Assembly (NCBI RefSeq): GCF_963576675.1
Contig: NC_088916.1
Location: 80,183,501 to 80,247,500 of the forward strand
Direction: 5' to 3'
DNA: 64,000 bases
Source: Euphorbia lathyris
Taxonomy: Eukaryota > Streptophyta > Magnoliopsida > Malpighiales > Euphorbiaceae
Part shown: positions 1-11,567 of the stretch, piece by piece
Position numbering within the stretch: position 1 is the stretch's first letter
Layout of the letters: the number at the start of each line of letters is the position of its first letter
Program-made: the position numbers and the translations under genes
The notes under the pieces: model-generated
Databases searched by the model: none
Told to the model about the DNA's origin: nothing
The model's input: only the letters and a program-made list of their open reading frames with translations

Positions 1-145
1 AATTATAATTATACAATAATTTATTTATTAAAAATTGAAAAAAACTTACAAAAATACAAATCTAATTAATTCTCGAGTAATCCATAGAGGCTATGTTCGC
101 CCCACTAGTGCCTAATATTTTTTACAACTTTGGTTTATAATATAT
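1..145. repeat. end of a dispersed AT-rich repeat
   Basis: The first ~145 bases match, with many differences, the stretch at about 9150-9270. Both have an A-rich run, then a tract about 'attaattctcgagtaatcc', then 'ttttttacaactttg'. Two diverged copies of one dispersed repeat are the simplest reading. The family is not recognised and the left edge is outside the window. Confidence 0.4.
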
Positions 146-149
146 ATAA

Positions 150-230
150 ACATGTTTTAAAACTGTGAAGACCAACAAATGGGATTTGGGTGCAAACAAA
201 CAATATCTACATGATATTGAGATTGTTACA
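150..230 (-). mobile_element. TRIM LTR fragment (5' part)
   Basis: On the minus strand this begins TGTAACA and carries the diagnostic run 'CATGTAGATATTGT', then the TTTTAAAAC motif. These are shared with the better preserved LTRs at 2299-3245, 19333-19578 and 46623-47924. It is truncated at its inner end. The family resembles small TRIM LTRs (Cassandra-like), a known plant group. Confidence 0.55.
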
Positions 231-295
231 ATTGATATCGGAACCAACCCTCTATGTATAATGTGTGACGATGAATAGGCGGAAGTTTGTGGAGT

Positions 296-485
296 TGTAA
301 CAATCCGATCTCGAGTGATGGTGCTAGAATATAAGGTTTGAGTAAAGAGTGGACTTAAAAGATGGTGATGGGAGCACGAATTAACTAAATCTCATATCAG
401 AAATGGAGAGAAAACCGTTAAATTATACTGGTAATATGTATTTTTTAATACGTGTAGATGCGTTTTAAAGCTATAAAAGATACAT
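296..485 (-). mobile_element. TRIM LTR, degraded
   Basis: The plus strand reads 'tgtaacaatccgatctcgag', followed by the 'gagtaaagag', 'ctcatatcagaaatggagag' and 'gatgcgttttaaagc' blocks of the TRIM LTR family in reverse orientation. It is a second copy lying 65 bp from the fragment at 150-230. No clear 5-bp target duplication is visible. Confidence 0.55.
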
Positions 486-1490
486 AATCAGTCCCCTCTA
501 GAGTTCTTGTATAACATTTTTTATACAAAATAAATATATGCTCTAATATATTGTATTACATCTTTATTTTAGTATAACCTCCATTGATAACATGAAATGG
601 GAATAGTAGCGGATGAGAGAGGGATCGACGTTCGACGAATCGCTCTGATGTTTAAGTTAGTAAATGTTGATGAGAGATTGAAGACAATTTTAATATTGAT
701 AATTGTCGTGTTTATATATATACCTTTGTGGATTACTCACTTTAATCTATTTATAGTGGTTGTCAAGAGTTACTGTCGTAATCCTCAGAATGTGCCTTAA
801 TGAACCATTGAACACGTGTCAGCCTTCAATTAGTTCTGTAACCTTCAGACTGCCATGACGTCAGGTAGTACAGTCTGCCTTGTAGCAAGCGTGTTGCTAG
901 ATTTCATCTTTTCATTGGATCTTATGGTGGCAAATTGCACGCTCTGTCATGTACTCATTGTCATTTGCGTAACCATTTATTATGATCTAACGGTTCTCCT
1001 TCCTTCACCGTACAGATGCTGGGAAGGAGGATGGATATCAATCCACATAGTCGAAAGGTATCATTCACATCTTCAGGGAGTATTTCTTAGTTCAAATCGA
1101 ACGATTTCTATGAGTTTTCCCGCCGAATGTGACACTAATTCACATATGAAAGATGTTTCCATTGAATATTTCTGAATTATAATTAATTATTATATTAATT
1201 TCAATCTATTCATCGACTTAATTAGGTTGAGAGAACGAGCAATTATTTTAGTTTTTCATTTTTAATTCATGGATTAGCATCTCAAATTCCTTGTATGTTT
1301 TGGTGTAGTTGATTCGTGACAATACTTCTATTACAATTAATATAAATAGATTTCAATAAATAATCCACAAATCTATTTATTTATCGTTTAATTCCAATAA
1401 TTAGGATTAAAAATTATTAATTTGTTTTAAATTGTTGAAAAATTAAACAATTAAAAACTAAATTATCATTATTTTTTTGGATTTGCTTCT
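486..1490. other. no recognisable gene or repeat
   Basis: AT-rich sequence. It holds an open frame of 106 codons at 855-1175 (+) and one of 67 codons at 597-800 (+). Neither has a recognisable domain, and composition matches the surrounding non-coding DNA. I see no support for a gene here. Confidence 0.4.
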
Positions 1491-1519
1491 TATAATATAG
1501 GGCTAATTATAAATCTAGA

Positions 1520-1600
1520 ATGCGACGAGAGTTGTCACATCTGCGACAAGAGTTGTCACATTTGCGACGAAATGCGACAAATTTCGTCACAAATGCAACA
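1520..1600. repeat. short imperfect tandem repeat (GCGACRAGAGTTGTCACAT)
   Basis: The unit 'gcgacgagagttgtcacat' is followed by 'gcgacaagagttgtcacat' and then decaying 'gcgacgaaatgcgaca' copies. This is a local tandem duplication of ~21 bp in otherwise AT-rich DNA, with no gene nearby. Confidence 0.6.
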
Positions 1601-1776
1601 ACAATGGAGGAAAATGGTGGAAAATAGAGAAAATTGAAACGGTACCATTACAGATGAACAAAGAGGCAAGACCAGCGAGAAAAGCATGCGTATAAGCTAA
1701 AAACATACCATTTCTACGAAAAATTGAACATAATACTTCAAAAATCTCAAAAATCACTAACGATTGATATCAGAAA

Positions 1777-1872
1777 TCGAAGAAGATGAACTGAAGAATA
1801 AGAAGAAGAACCAGAAGAAGATGAAGATGAATATGAAGATGAAGCGGAAGAAGAAGAAGCAGGAGCAGATCC
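1777..1872. repeat. purine-rich GAA/GAT tract
   Basis: A nearly pure purine strand of GAA, GAT and AAG triplets. Read on the minus strand it gives a Ser-rich frame, which is a composition effect and not a protein. It may behave as a polypurine/polypyrimidine microsatellite. Confidence 0.6.
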
Positions 1873-2298
1873 ATCGATAAATAGAACTAAGGATAATTTT
1901 GTCCAAAGTGGATGAAATGGTCTAATTTGATAAGATGGAAGCAAAGTGGGTTAGATATGTAAATGATCCCTTTTAGTTGGGCTAGATTTGTAATAGCCCT
2001 ATAATACATTAATAATAAAATTAAAAGGATAATGGTAAAATTGAAAAAATAACAATAAACAAATAAAAAGAAATTTAGATTTTTCCTAAAAGCGAAACGC
2101 AGGGGGGTACATTGTAATTTTTGTTGTTTCCATTTAGAAAGACAAAAACTGCTTGCAGGTTCAGACAAGACCCTCCACAACTATTGGTTGAGGGACTTGT
2201 AATTTTTTTTTTGGGGGGGCATATAATCATGGTGTTATGGATAGGGTAAATTACATCAATTGCCACTATGTTCGTTTTCACGGTATGACCATTGAAGT

Positions 2299-3245
2299 TG
2301 TAACACCATGTTCCAATTAGGGGTGGGTGTACGGTTCGGTTAACCGGTCTATTAGGTAAAAAAAATTAATTGAACCATTATCAATGGTTTTTTCACCATC
2401 CAAACCGAAACCGGTCCATATCAATCGATTAATCATTAATTTCGGTTAACGGTTTTTAACCAATTCTCACTGGTTAACCAAAAATCAATGGATAACCATA
2501 ATTTTTACCCAATCCTAAATTTATAAACAATATTAAAATACACATAATTTCAAAAATTCAAACGAAACGAATTCATATAAAAGTTCAGAATTCAAACATA
2601 AGTACCAAACTAAAAAACAATCCATCAAGTTTACATTTAAAACATACAGAAATGTAAATAATATTTTATTAAAGTACTTATTACAACATAAAGTAGTATA
2701 ATCTATGTTATATATTTATATTAATCTATGTTATAGCTATGTATTTATATTAAGCAGTATAATCTATGTATTTATATTTATATTTGTCTTGCTTTTGTCG
2801 TCAAATGACCTATATATATATTTTTTAAAATTTATATTTATTAAACGGTTCGGTTAACCATTAACCGTGGTTTTTTAACACTCTAACCCGAAACCGAAAC
2901 CAGTACATATCTATTTTTTTAACCATTAAGAAAACCACCAGTTCGGTTAACTGCTTTTTTCGGTTCGGATTACCGGTTTTCGATTTGACCGGTTTTTTGC
3001 CCACACCTAGTTTCAATACCATGTAGATATTGTCCGCTCTGGCCCAAATTCAACACATTGGGCCTCACGGCTTTAAAACGCGTCTACATGTATTGGGTTC
3101 TCATCTTACTAATAAGCTCCAATCACTCCCTCACCACTTCCGATGTGGGATTCAGTTCATTCATGCCCTCATCACCATCTCTTAGGGTCGCTCCTTGCTC
3201 AGACCTTCTACCCCGGCGCCACCCACTCCGGACCAGGTCGTTACA
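2299..3245 (+). mobile_element. TRIM solo LTR split by a hAT-like MITE
   Basis: The LTR starts TGTAACACC at 2299 and resumes at 3018 with 'accatgtagatattgtccg', then 'cctcacggctttaaaacgcg', 'cgatgtgggattcagttc', and ends GTCGTTACA at 3245. It is the same family as the LTR inside gene A (19333-19578). Between 2318 and 3009 it is interrupted by a MITE flanked by duplicated LTR sequence. Flanking 5-mers (gaagt, acagt) do not match, so an intact LTR target duplication is not visible. Confidence 0.7.
2318..3009. mobile_element. hAT-like MITE
   Basis: Terminal inverted repeats begin TAGGGGTGGGTGTACGG and end CCCACACCTA, with subterminal GGTTCGGTTAACCGG motifs on both arms. An 8-bp target duplication with one change flanks it: gttccaat at 2310-2317 and gtttcaat at 3010-3017. 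Eight-base duplications are typical of the hAT superfamily. No transposase is encoded, so it is non-autonomous. Confidence 0.7.
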
Positions 3246-3246
3246 A

Positions 3247-3428
3247 CAGTAATTTTCACCTGGTTAGTGACTGATCAAGTGAATTTGGTCAGTCACTGTT
3301 AGATCTAGGAGGTGTAAATCTAAGCCATACGATAGTTTTAATCTCCACCATATGATTTTAACAAGTCTAGATCTAACGGTGACTAACAAAATTCACTTGG
3401 TCAATCACTGACCAAGTGAAAATCACTG
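3247..3428. mobile_element. foldback MITE (TTAGATCTA family)
   Basis: A long palindrome of about 180 bp: the left arm 'cagtaattttcacctgg..' is mirrored by '..caagtgaaaatcactg', and both arms contain gttagatcta or tagatctaac. The element at 57117-57296 shares the inner arm motif and has a clear 10-bp target duplication. It lies directly against the TRIM LTR end. Confidence 0.6.
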
Positions 3429-4697
3429 ATGACCATTGACTTCAAAACATAATATGACTATTGTTCAAAACGTAACATAAAAGTCATTGAAAGCTGAGGA
3501 AGAGGAAAGAGTTTTGAGGTATCTACAGAAAAATAGATAAAATAGTAGAAATGAATTACAAGTTAAAAAGATAAGTCAAATATTATAATATATCATCAAC
3601 TGTAATAATGGCCAGGGATATAATTTAGTATAAAATTCATTCATCTTTATGTTATATTTTGAAGTTCGATAGTCATAACGTAAAAATGAGTAAAGTATCG
3701 CGGCCATGAGTGAAAATGATATAGTGCCCATTTGTTTTCATTTTCTGAAACTGCATTTTTTTCTTTCAATACTAAACAAGAGATAGAAAGTGTTTGATAA
3801 AATTTCGAAACAGCTGCTTTTGCTATAAAAACAACTAATATCTACTATCTACCAGTAATAACGAACAACTAACAGCAAAACAAACAGCAAACAGGAACAA
3901 ATAAAATAAACGGGTCCATAAACTTTTACCATAATAATAAAAGGAACAATTATGTATTTAAAATTTTCATTATATGCTAAAGAGGAAAAAAAGCATCTTT
4001 ATCTTTTCTATTTTTATTCATTAAATATTTTAATCTTTCAATTTTATTAATTGAGTTCTCCATTAATTATAACTTAATTATCAATCAAAATAGAAAAGTT
4101 ATATGATGGATTGAGTGAAATAAAAAATGAAATGCATATTATTTTATTAAAAAATATTAGTGTAAAGAATAAAATTGAACAATTATTTTTTTTATTGATA
4201 AAATCTATTGAACCGAGATCATAAAAGAATTTCTTATTAAAATGGCTTTTGAAGTTGGCAAGTATGATGAGTTTAGTCGAAATCGAAGTTTAGATATCAA
4301 CATAGACCCGAAGTTAGCAATATTGACAATTTAACCCAAATTTAACAAATTTTTAAATATTAAAATTAATTATATTTAGACTAATTTATTAAATATTATT
4401 AATGTCAAAACCGAGTTGACACATGAACTTCGATTTATGCTAAGTTAATTCTGTCTGGCAATTTCAGAGACCATTTCGACTCATAATTTATTCTAATATT
4501 ACACATTAACTTTATGTTTACTGAATTTTTTATATGTGAATATATAATTTAGTTACACGAGCATTAATTATACATAAAATTAATTTTTTTTAGCGTTTGA
4601 AATAAATTTTTTTCAGTTTTTTTTATATAATCACATTAAAATAAAAACAGATCTTCTTTCGAATAGCTAAAATTGTTTTTTTATATTTTTTTATAAT
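3429..4697. other. AT-rich intergenic DNA with MITE debris
   Basis: No gene is seen. At about 3735-3915 there is a remnant of a dispersed family whose arms carry 'aacagcaaacaacaaacag'-type runs, also seen near 10915-11150, 24340-24460, 25700-25850 and 45950-46085. The rest is low-complexity AT sequence. Confidence 0.4.
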
Positions 4698-4711
4698 TTA
4701 TCTGATTTTTC

Positions 4712-5256
4712 CTTTGTGATCCCGGCATGCCTAATAGATTGAAGGGAAAATTCTACCGGACGGCAATTAGACCAGCATTGTTATATGGTACGGAGTGTTG
4801 GGCAGTGAAACACTGCCACATCCATAAGATGTCGGTGGCGGAGATGCGTATGTTGAGATGGATGTGTGGTCACACGAGAAAGGACCGGGTGCGTAATGAA
4901 ATAATTAGGACAAAAGTAGGGGTCACATCTATTGAGAATAAAATGAGAGAAAACCGACTAAGGTGGTTTGGCCATGTGAGACGTAGAGCGCTTGATGCGC
5001 CGGTTAGGAGAACCGAAGAGTGGCAAAGGGATGTAGTGGTGAGGGGTAGGGGAAGACCTAAGCAAACTTGGAGGAGGGTGATCGAGAGTGATATGAGTTT
5101 ATTGGGAATTGAGGAAAATATGGTAGTGGATAGGACGGAGTGGAGGGAGCGAATCTGTGTCGCTGACACGACTTGATTTTCACGGTTTTATATGATGGTT
5201 CATGTTAGCCGACCCCGAATCATTTCGGGACTAAGGCTTTGTTGTTGTTGTTGTTG
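4712..5256 (+). mobile_element. 5'-truncated RTE-type LINE
   Basis: An open frame at 4727-5176 encodes the C-terminal end of a plant RTE-clade reverse transcriptase polyprotein (motifs LYGTECWAVK, MLRWMCGHTRKDRVRNE, RLRWFGHVRRR, GRGRPKQTWRR). The 3' end is the family's 'gccgaccccgaatcatttcg' block followed by a (TTG)n tail. A 14-bp target duplication with one mismatch flanks it (ttatctgatttttc at 4698-4711, ttatctgatttctc at 5257-5270). The polymerase core is missing, so it is a dead-on-arrival copy. Confidence 0.88.
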
Positions 5257-5274
5257 TTATCTGATTTCTCAGTT

Positions 5275-5345
5275 CGTGACTCGTTAGGATTCGAACTCGA
5301 GATCTAGATTAAGCGACTTGAGAACTTTAACCACTAAAACCAAAC
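5275..5345 (-). mobile_element. tRNA-like SINE remnant
   Basis: On the minus strand, TAGTGGTTAAAG resembles a pol III box A, and GAGTTCGAATCC about 30 bases later fits a box B. No cloverleaf with matched arms can be drawn, so it is not a tRNA gene. The LINE at 4712-5256 appears to have inserted into or beside it. Confidence 0.35.
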
Positions 5346-5482
5346 TAAAATCAATTTCAAGTTAAAAAGTATTAACGTTATTTTAAACAAATTTTATATT
5401 TAGAGCTTATGTTTCTACTTACGAAAAAGTTTAATATACTCTCAAAAAAGTTTAATATATATTTCTCAAAAAAATAAAATAA

Positions 5483-5912
5483 GGCTTATTACCTTCTCAG
5501 CCGCCCAAGTTGTCTCAATACTGCAACTGACCCCCCAAACTTAGACTTGTGAGAACTAACCTCTTTAACTTGCTTATTTGGAATAAATAACCCCTCAAAT
5601 AGGTCAATTGGAACAAATAACTCCTCAAGTTGCTTATTTGGAACAAATAACCCCTAAACCCCAAAAAAACTTTCAACATAATATTGCATCAGAAATAAAA
5701 GATTTCCAAAATATCGGTTGCTACATCTAACTAATTTATTGTTACATTAACTAAATGGCAAAAAAAAAACTCCCGAAATCACAAATATTAACCTATTTGA
5801 GGGATTATTTGTTCTAAGTAAGTAATGTGAGGGGGTTATTTGTCACACGTCTAAGTTTGGGAGGTCAGCTGCAGTATTGAAACAACTTAGGGGGCTGAGA
5901 AGGTATTAAGCC
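5483..5912. mobile_element. MITE with long inverted repeats, MULE-like
   Basis: Starts 'ggcttattaccttctcagcc' and ends with the reverse complement '..ggctgagaaggtattaagcc'. The inverted arms are roughly 140 bp. Flanking 9-mers ataaaataa and aaaaaataa differ at one position, which fits a Mutator-type duplication but is weak because both are A-rich. No coding capacity. Confidence 0.6.
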
Positions 5913-5963
5913 AAAAAATAACTGAATGTGTCAAATTAAAAATTTAAGAATTTATTAAAAAAA

Positions 5964-6340
5964 GCATAATACCCATTTGGCTCCTTAAACTAAGGTTTTA
6001 AAATCAATTAGGACCTTAAACTATCCATATTATCAATCAGGTCCCTGAACTAAGCAAAAATCACCAATTGAGTCTCATTCTAAACAAAAATCCGCAATTA
6101 AGGCCTCATCGAAAATCATTCTGTTAAACAGTTTCAGACCCTCTTCCCTAAATTTATTTTGAACCAACAGAAAGATTATAACAGCTTATATGAAATAGTC
6201 ACAGTTTCTGATTTTAAGATAAGATAAGGATCCAATTAATGAATTTTACTTAGTTCATGGACCTGATTGATGATTTTGATAGTTTAAGGGGAGTGATTGA
6301 TTTTAAAGCTATAGTTTGGGGATCCAAATAGATTTAATGC
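5964..6340. mobile_element. MITE with inverted arms (GCATAATACCC family)
   Basis: The left arm 'gcataatacccatttggctcc' with 'ttaggaccttaaactat' is mirrored near the right end by 'gatccaaatagatttaatgc'. The centre is unrelated AT-rich DNA. Class uncertain; target duplication not clear because of flanking A runs. Confidence 0.5.
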
Positions 6341-6729
6341 CTTAAAAAATTGACAATTAATGACTTTATAATATAATATTTTTTGTTTGTTTTTTCAAAA
6401 TTTTGTTACATGATACCTAGGAATTGGATAAAGTCAAGAAAAGAAGAATGTGGGAATGGATGATGTTTGTTGTGACATGCATCATTGTTTTCTTTCACTA
6501 AATAGGTAGTAGCTATGCTAACATCTTCATAAAGATTCTTTTCTAACTACCATTTAATAAGTTAAAAACAAACTTTGTAGTATTAAATTTATTTAAATTA
6601 TCAAGACAGTCTTCGTTGTTTAAAATATAGTCAATTAATTTATTATTTGTAAAAAAATAAGATTTAATGTATATTTATTCATTTAAATTTGGTAAGTTTT
6701 AATTATTGAGAACCTGAATTTTTAAATAA
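6341..6729. other. AT-rich spacer, nothing recognised
   Basis: No open frame, RNA gene or clear repeat structure is visible in this stretch. Confidence 0.4.
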
Positions 6730-7253
6730 GGGATAAAGTGTAAAAATACCCCTAATGTTTTCAATCAGAAGCAATTTTATCGCTAACGTCTAAGATGGTG
6801 CAATTTTACTCCTAACGTTAATAAGTTAGATTAATTTCAGATATTATAAAATGTACATATTTTGTTCTTTATTCTGTACCAATTACACGTGTTGATTCTA
6901 AAAAAAGATTTCATATTTTTTTATAATTGAATAATAAAATTGAAAATTAAAATTTTTAAATTCGGCGAAATATTTGATTTTTTTGTCCATCTCGTACAAA
7001 ATATAGTATATATATATTTTTTAATTTTTTTTTTGTTTTATCATATGTTTGTGACCCGTTACTAATTAGTGATAAATGACGCACATGTGAACGATAGATG
7101 ACAAGTTTCATGACCGAGAAAAACAATTTGATGAATTATTTTTCAAATTGATCTAACTTATCAACGCTAGGGGTAAAATTGCAACATATTAGACGTTGGG
7201 GGTCAAAATTGCTCATGGCTGTAAATGTTAGGGGTATTTTTGCACCTTATCCC
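6730..7253. mobile_element. MULE-like MITE, family B
   Basis: Terminal inverted repeats of over 100 bp: 'gggataaagtgtaaaaatacc' type start and '..ggggtatttttgcaccttatccc' end. The same family occurs at 38684-39273, 49228-49744, 50471-51042 and 57342-57933. Two of those have perfect 9-bp target duplications, which assigns the family to the Mutator superfamily. Here the flanks tttaaataa and ttaaaataa match at 8 of 9 positions. Confidence 0.7.
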
Positions 7254-7261
7254 TTAAAATA

Positions 7262-8345
7262 ACTTATCACACATCTGTCGTTGACTTTAAAAACTATCAC
7301 GCACCTATAATTGACTTTAAAAATATATCGCGTACTTATAGTTGACTCATTCGGACCTCTTGCACACAAAATCGTTAATCTGTCATCTTTGCCTATAGAT
7401 GGCAACGGCTACTGTACCCATGACTCCCACACACTATCCGACCCTAATGGGACTACCTATACCCTGTATAAAAGGGTATGAGATCAAAACCATTACCCAT
7501 TAGGGTAATAGGACGAGTATGGGAATACCCCCCAGGGTACTCGGTACCTATATTACCCGTCATAACTATTTAATATATTAAAAAATATTATTATCTTTTA
7601 GATGTAAAATGTGAGATTTGAATCCCGATTTTTTGTTCTTCAACCATGGAGTGATACCACTAAGCTACTTTGTTCTTATTAATTAATTTTCAATTTATTC
7701 ATTTTTTTATGGATGATTTATTAAATTTATATTTTGTTAAATTTGTAATATTATTTTATTTTATTTATTTATTCTTAACGGTAAGGGTACCTGCGAATTA
7801 AATGAGACGGGTATGAGATGCAAAAAGTATACCCGTTAGGGTAATGAGACAGGTATGTGTAATTTAAAAATAAACAGGTAAGAGTTTGAGATTGACACTA
7901 CCCACAGATACCCTACCCGTTGCCATCCCTATCCTTGACAGATGAGATGACATGTGCACAGGGCGGCCCGGTGCACTACGCGTCCCCGCTGAGCGAGGGT
8001 CCGGGGAGGGGTCCCACCACAAGGGTGTACTGGGGGCAAGCCTTCCCTGCCAATTTATTTGGCAAGAGGTCGCTCCTAAGACTCGAACCCGTGACCTCTT
8101 GGTCACACGACAACAACGTTTACCGTTGCGACAACATGTGCATGCTATAGAAAAAAGAAAAGCACATGAGTTCGTTTTGTATGCCGCCTCATCTGTCAAA
8201 GATGACAGATCAACGAGTTTGTGTGCATGAGGTCCGAATGAAGCAACTATAGGTATACAATATGTTTTTAAAGTCAACTATATGTGTGTGATAGATTTTT
8301 AAAACCAACTATAAGTGTGTGCTATGTTATTTTAAAAGTTTAGGA
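7262..8345. mobile_element. nested MITE complex
   Basis: Outer arms carry 'gttgactttaaaaactatcac' and its mirror 'ttttaaagtcaactatatg', plus 'cggacctcttgcacacaaa' and 'tttgtgtgcatgaggtccg'. Inside is a second element of about 7395-7930, whose ends read 'gatggcaacggctac' and 'acccgttgccatccc'. A SINE lies at 7959-8133. At least three insertion events are therefore stacked here. No coding sequence. Confidence 0.6.
7959..8133 (-). mobile_element. tRNA-derived SINE, family 1
   Basis: Minus strand: box-A-like start, box B within 'GGTCACGGGTTCGAGTC', then the conserved body ending '..GTGCACCGGGCCGCCC'. It is flanked by acatgtgca at 7950-7958 and 8134-8142. The 5' end is shortened compared with the copy at 52231-52417. 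Other copies: 23506-23677 and 52231-52417. Confidence 0.85.
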
Positions 8346-8829
8346 TGCCAATAGGCAAAATGTGCCAAGTTTAAGGGTGTAAATATACATTAAGCCAAAA
8401 CTTAAACTACATGTGGTAGATGTGTTGCATGCGCCTTAAAAAACCAAACGAATTGGCATGTAAACGACATGTTGAACTTGGATTGACACGTGGAAAAAAG
8501 AAAGATGGTTAATTTGACTATTAAAATATAAGTAAAAGTGAACAATGTTATTACATAATTCACAAAGTTAGAGCTACGTATTGTTTGCTAATTCTAAAGC
8601 CGACAGCCTAAACTAATACAAGTTGCCAAAATAAATAAGATTTAATATGTAGATAAATAAGAAAAAAATTAATTCCTTATTTATCCACATATTAAATTTA
8701 TATGAGAAAAATTAAAACAATTGTTACGTGTGTATATGCCACTTGATATTGTATTATGTGATAAAAATTAACAAAAGAATCAATTTTTCCATCTAAATTA
8801 GGTTAAACGTATGAATATTTTAGGAGTCA
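8346..8829. other. AT-rich spacer, nothing recognised
   Basis: Short scattered repeat debris only. No gene-like signal. Confidence 0.35.
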
Positions 8830-9270
8830 ATATCATGTTCAAAACCGAGGCTGCCGCTCGAAATCGAGAATTCGCTGTTATTTTTTTCGATTAGTTCCTC
8901 TAGACGTTTTTATGGTCCCTAAGCGATTTTTAGCCGCTTGGGCTCCGCCTAGACCGCCTCAACGCCGCCTAAACGATGATGAGCAAAAACATTTTTTTAT
9001 TATGAATTTATTTTTTTCTTTATTATATTTAATTGTTTTAATGATATTGTTGTTGAAATATTCGTGTTTTTTATATTAAATAATTTTATATTATTACTTT
9101 TAGATATTATAATACATATTTTAATTGAGTTTATATAACAATTTGTTGATTAATAAATAAAAAATATAAAAGTACAAATCCGATTAACTTCCGATTAGTC
9201 CCGATTAATTTTTGAAAGTCTTGTCTGTTCGACTAGCATCTAACGTTTTTTACAACTTTGATTAATATTA
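8830..9270. repeat. dispersed repeat related to window start
   Basis: Contains 'gactagcatctaacgttttttacaactttg', which is paralogous to bases 75-135, and a GC-richer inner part with 'ccgcctagaccgcctcaacgccgcc'-like text. The family is unassigned. No frame of note. Confidence 0.4.
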
Positions 9271-9335
9271 CCAAATGATATTATATAAAAATAACAAACT
9301 TTTGGATATGGCAATTGACTAAATGGGATCTAAAC

Positions 9336-9987
9336 TAGGGTGAGCAAAATAACCGGTAACCGATTACCAAACCGAAATCTTAGTTTGGTTCAGTTATTTT
9401 AACATTTTGGTTCGGTTCAGTTTTAATTTTAACTTAATTTGATAATCGGTTATCGGTTCGGTTATTGAAAAAAATATCGGTGTAACCGATAACCTAACCG
9501 AACTTAATATATAAATATAAAAAATATAATTTTATCTTTATATATATATAAATAAAAAGTCCAACCCTAAAAATACACTTTTATCTTTGTATATATATAT
9601 ATTTTTGTTTAGTAGCCTTTAATTTATTCAATTGTAACTTGTGTACAAGGATCTTATTTGAAATCTAATTAAATAAAAATATACAAAAAAAATAAAATAT
9701 TTTGAGTTTTTGGTTATTCGGTCGGTAACCGAATCGAAAATTTTCGGTTAAATCAAATTCGGTTACCAAATTTATTCAGTTCAGTTCGGTTATGAAAATA
9801 GAGCAAATTTCGGTTCGGTTGACTGACAGTTCGGTTCGGTTAGTAACCGAACCGAAATTTTTTGGTTAAATCAAATTCGGTTACCAAACTTATTCAATTC
9901 AGTTCGGTTATAAAAATAGAGCAAATTTCAATTTGGTTAACCGACAATTCGATTCGGTTAACCGAACCGAACCGATGTTCACCCCTA
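9336..9987. mobile_element. hAT-like MITE (AACCGGTAACCGATTACC family)
   Basis: Starts TAGGGTGAGCAAAATAACCGG and ends CGATGTTCACCCCTA. The inside is built of degenerate 'ggttcggtt' and 'aaccgaaccg' motifs on both strands. It resembles the elements at 2318-3009 and 47295-47804. The 8-bp flanks atctaaac and ctaaaacc do not match convincingly. Confidence 0.55.
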
Positions 9988-10237
9988 CTAAAACCTACTA
10001 AAGCTGGGGAAAAGTGGGTGTAGATGAAAACTTTGAAAATATGATTGGTGAAATTAAGAAAAGTTAAAAAAAGACATGATATAGTGGAATCCAGCTATGA
10101 AAGGTGGGGTCAAATAAATAGTTTCCTTCTTTATATGTTTTTAACTCTGCCCCAAAAACAGAGGGGGTGAAATGTCACTTTCAGTCATTTCTCAAACTAA
10201 TAACCTTGTACAAATAAAAATGTCCCTTACAATTAAC

Positions 10238-10692
10238 TAGACTTGTCTACGGATCCGGATACCCGTCCGGTCCGTCCAGACTCGTATCCTTTGGGTCGGG
10301 TTTGGACAATGCTAATTCATATTAGGCCTAGCCCGGCTCAGGCCCACTAAAATCCGTCTATTTTTTAGACAGGTTTGGAATTAATAAAAATAGCACGGAC
10401 CGGGGCCGGCCCAGCCCGGCCCGTCTATTAATATTAATTAATAAATTTTATATATTTATAGATTTATATATTAAATATTTATTTTTAAGTATTAAATTTT
10501 ATTTTTTATAATTAAAAAATTATGTATATATGTTTAGGTGGGTTTATATGAGCTGAGTTTGGGATTTGATTTTTAAGCCCGAGCCCGCCTAAATTACTAG
10601 TTGGCTGGGCTGGGTTTGGGCTGAGGACTTTTATAGAAAAGCTCGTCTGGCCCGGCTCGAACCCGATCCAGCCCGACCCATGGCCAAGTCTA
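10238..10692. mobile_element. hAT-like MITE with perfect 8-bp TSD
   Basis: TAGACTTGTCTACGG at the left end is mirrored by GGCCAAGTCTA at the right end. The target duplication caattaac is perfect at 10230-10237 and 10693-10700. Subterminal GC-rich 'gcccggcc' motifs occur in both arms. Non-autonomous. A second copy lies at 14292-14723 inside gene A. Confidence 0.75.
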
Positions 10693-10912
10693 CAATTAAC
10701 GGGGGAGAAGAGATTTAATTTCCACCTACAAAAAACAATTAGGGAGAAAAAATACAAAAATAAACGATGTAGTTTGATACTATCTTTGTGGTTTAAATTT
10801 TTGCAAATAGAAGTATATACTTTTTGTAGTTTACAAACTCAATTATTCCTTTAAAAATTGTTCCCATAACTATTTACCAATAAATCACAAATATTGTTTG
10901 ACTGAACAATTA

Positions 10913-11150
10913 CGGGTGTTTGGTAGCTACTTTTTATGCTTCTATTTGTCTTTTCACTTCAAAATGGAAAGTTTTAGGTGTTTGGTTAGTGATGTTTGCC
11001 TTTTACACATTAAAAGCAACATTTCATAAAAGCAGAGAATCTCTGTTTTTTTTGGAAAAACAGTTTTTTCCAACAGCAAACAACAAACCATAACAGCAAA
11101 CAACAAAAAATAATAACAAACCGTAAGTAAAACAAATGGGCCCTTAGACT
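10913..11150. mobile_element. MITE remnant (AACAGCAAACAAC family)
   Basis: The left part 'gggtgtttggtagctac' and right part 'aacagcaaacaacaaa..aacaaatgggccc' match a family present at least six times in the window. Termini are too worn for a target duplication. Class unassigned. Confidence 0.45.
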
Positions 11151-11281
11151 CACATATTCTTTAACTGCAAAATTTATAAAGTACAAACGCATGTTTCCAA
11201 ACTTTTAAACCACGAGAACTATCTTTGCAAATTGGTCAAACCATGAAATTTATTTTTATATTTTTTTTTCCCAAAAATAGG

Positions 11282-11520
11282 TTTAATATCTCATCAGCCC
11301 CATGAACTTATCCATTTTTATCACTTAGTTCCTCATACTTAGTGTCCAACCTTTCAACCTTTCAATGTTGGTAACATCAACATGTGCCATGTAGGCAAAA
11401 ATAAGCTAAATGTTTTACAATTGTTGAAGTTTAGAAGTTGAAAAGTTGGCCACTACAGATAGGAGGCTAAGTGACAAAAAGAGACAAGTTCACGGAACTG
11501 AGAAAGTATTACACCTAAAA
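11282..11520. mobile_element. small MITE with inverted arms
   Basis: 'tcatcagccccatgaacttatcc' on the left is loosely mirrored by 'agacaagttcacggaactgag' on the right, with 'acttagttcctcatacttag' against 'aggaggctaagtgac'. Highly diverged. No target duplication assigned. Confidence 0.4.
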
Positions 11521-11567
11521 CATATAATGTTAAGTCTAACATTTATTAAACCGTACAATTTCAAGCT

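Noticed and set aside
855..1175. 106-codon open frame near the left end
   Set aside because: No domain, no coding composition, and no exon partners. Chance frame in AT-rich DNA.
1747..1944. Ser-rich 65-codon minus frame
   Set aside because: A translation of the purine-rich microsatellite, not a protein.
4870..5169. 99-codon minus-strand frame
   Set aside because: Antisense shadow of the RTE polyprotein end, which has clear motifs on the plus strand.
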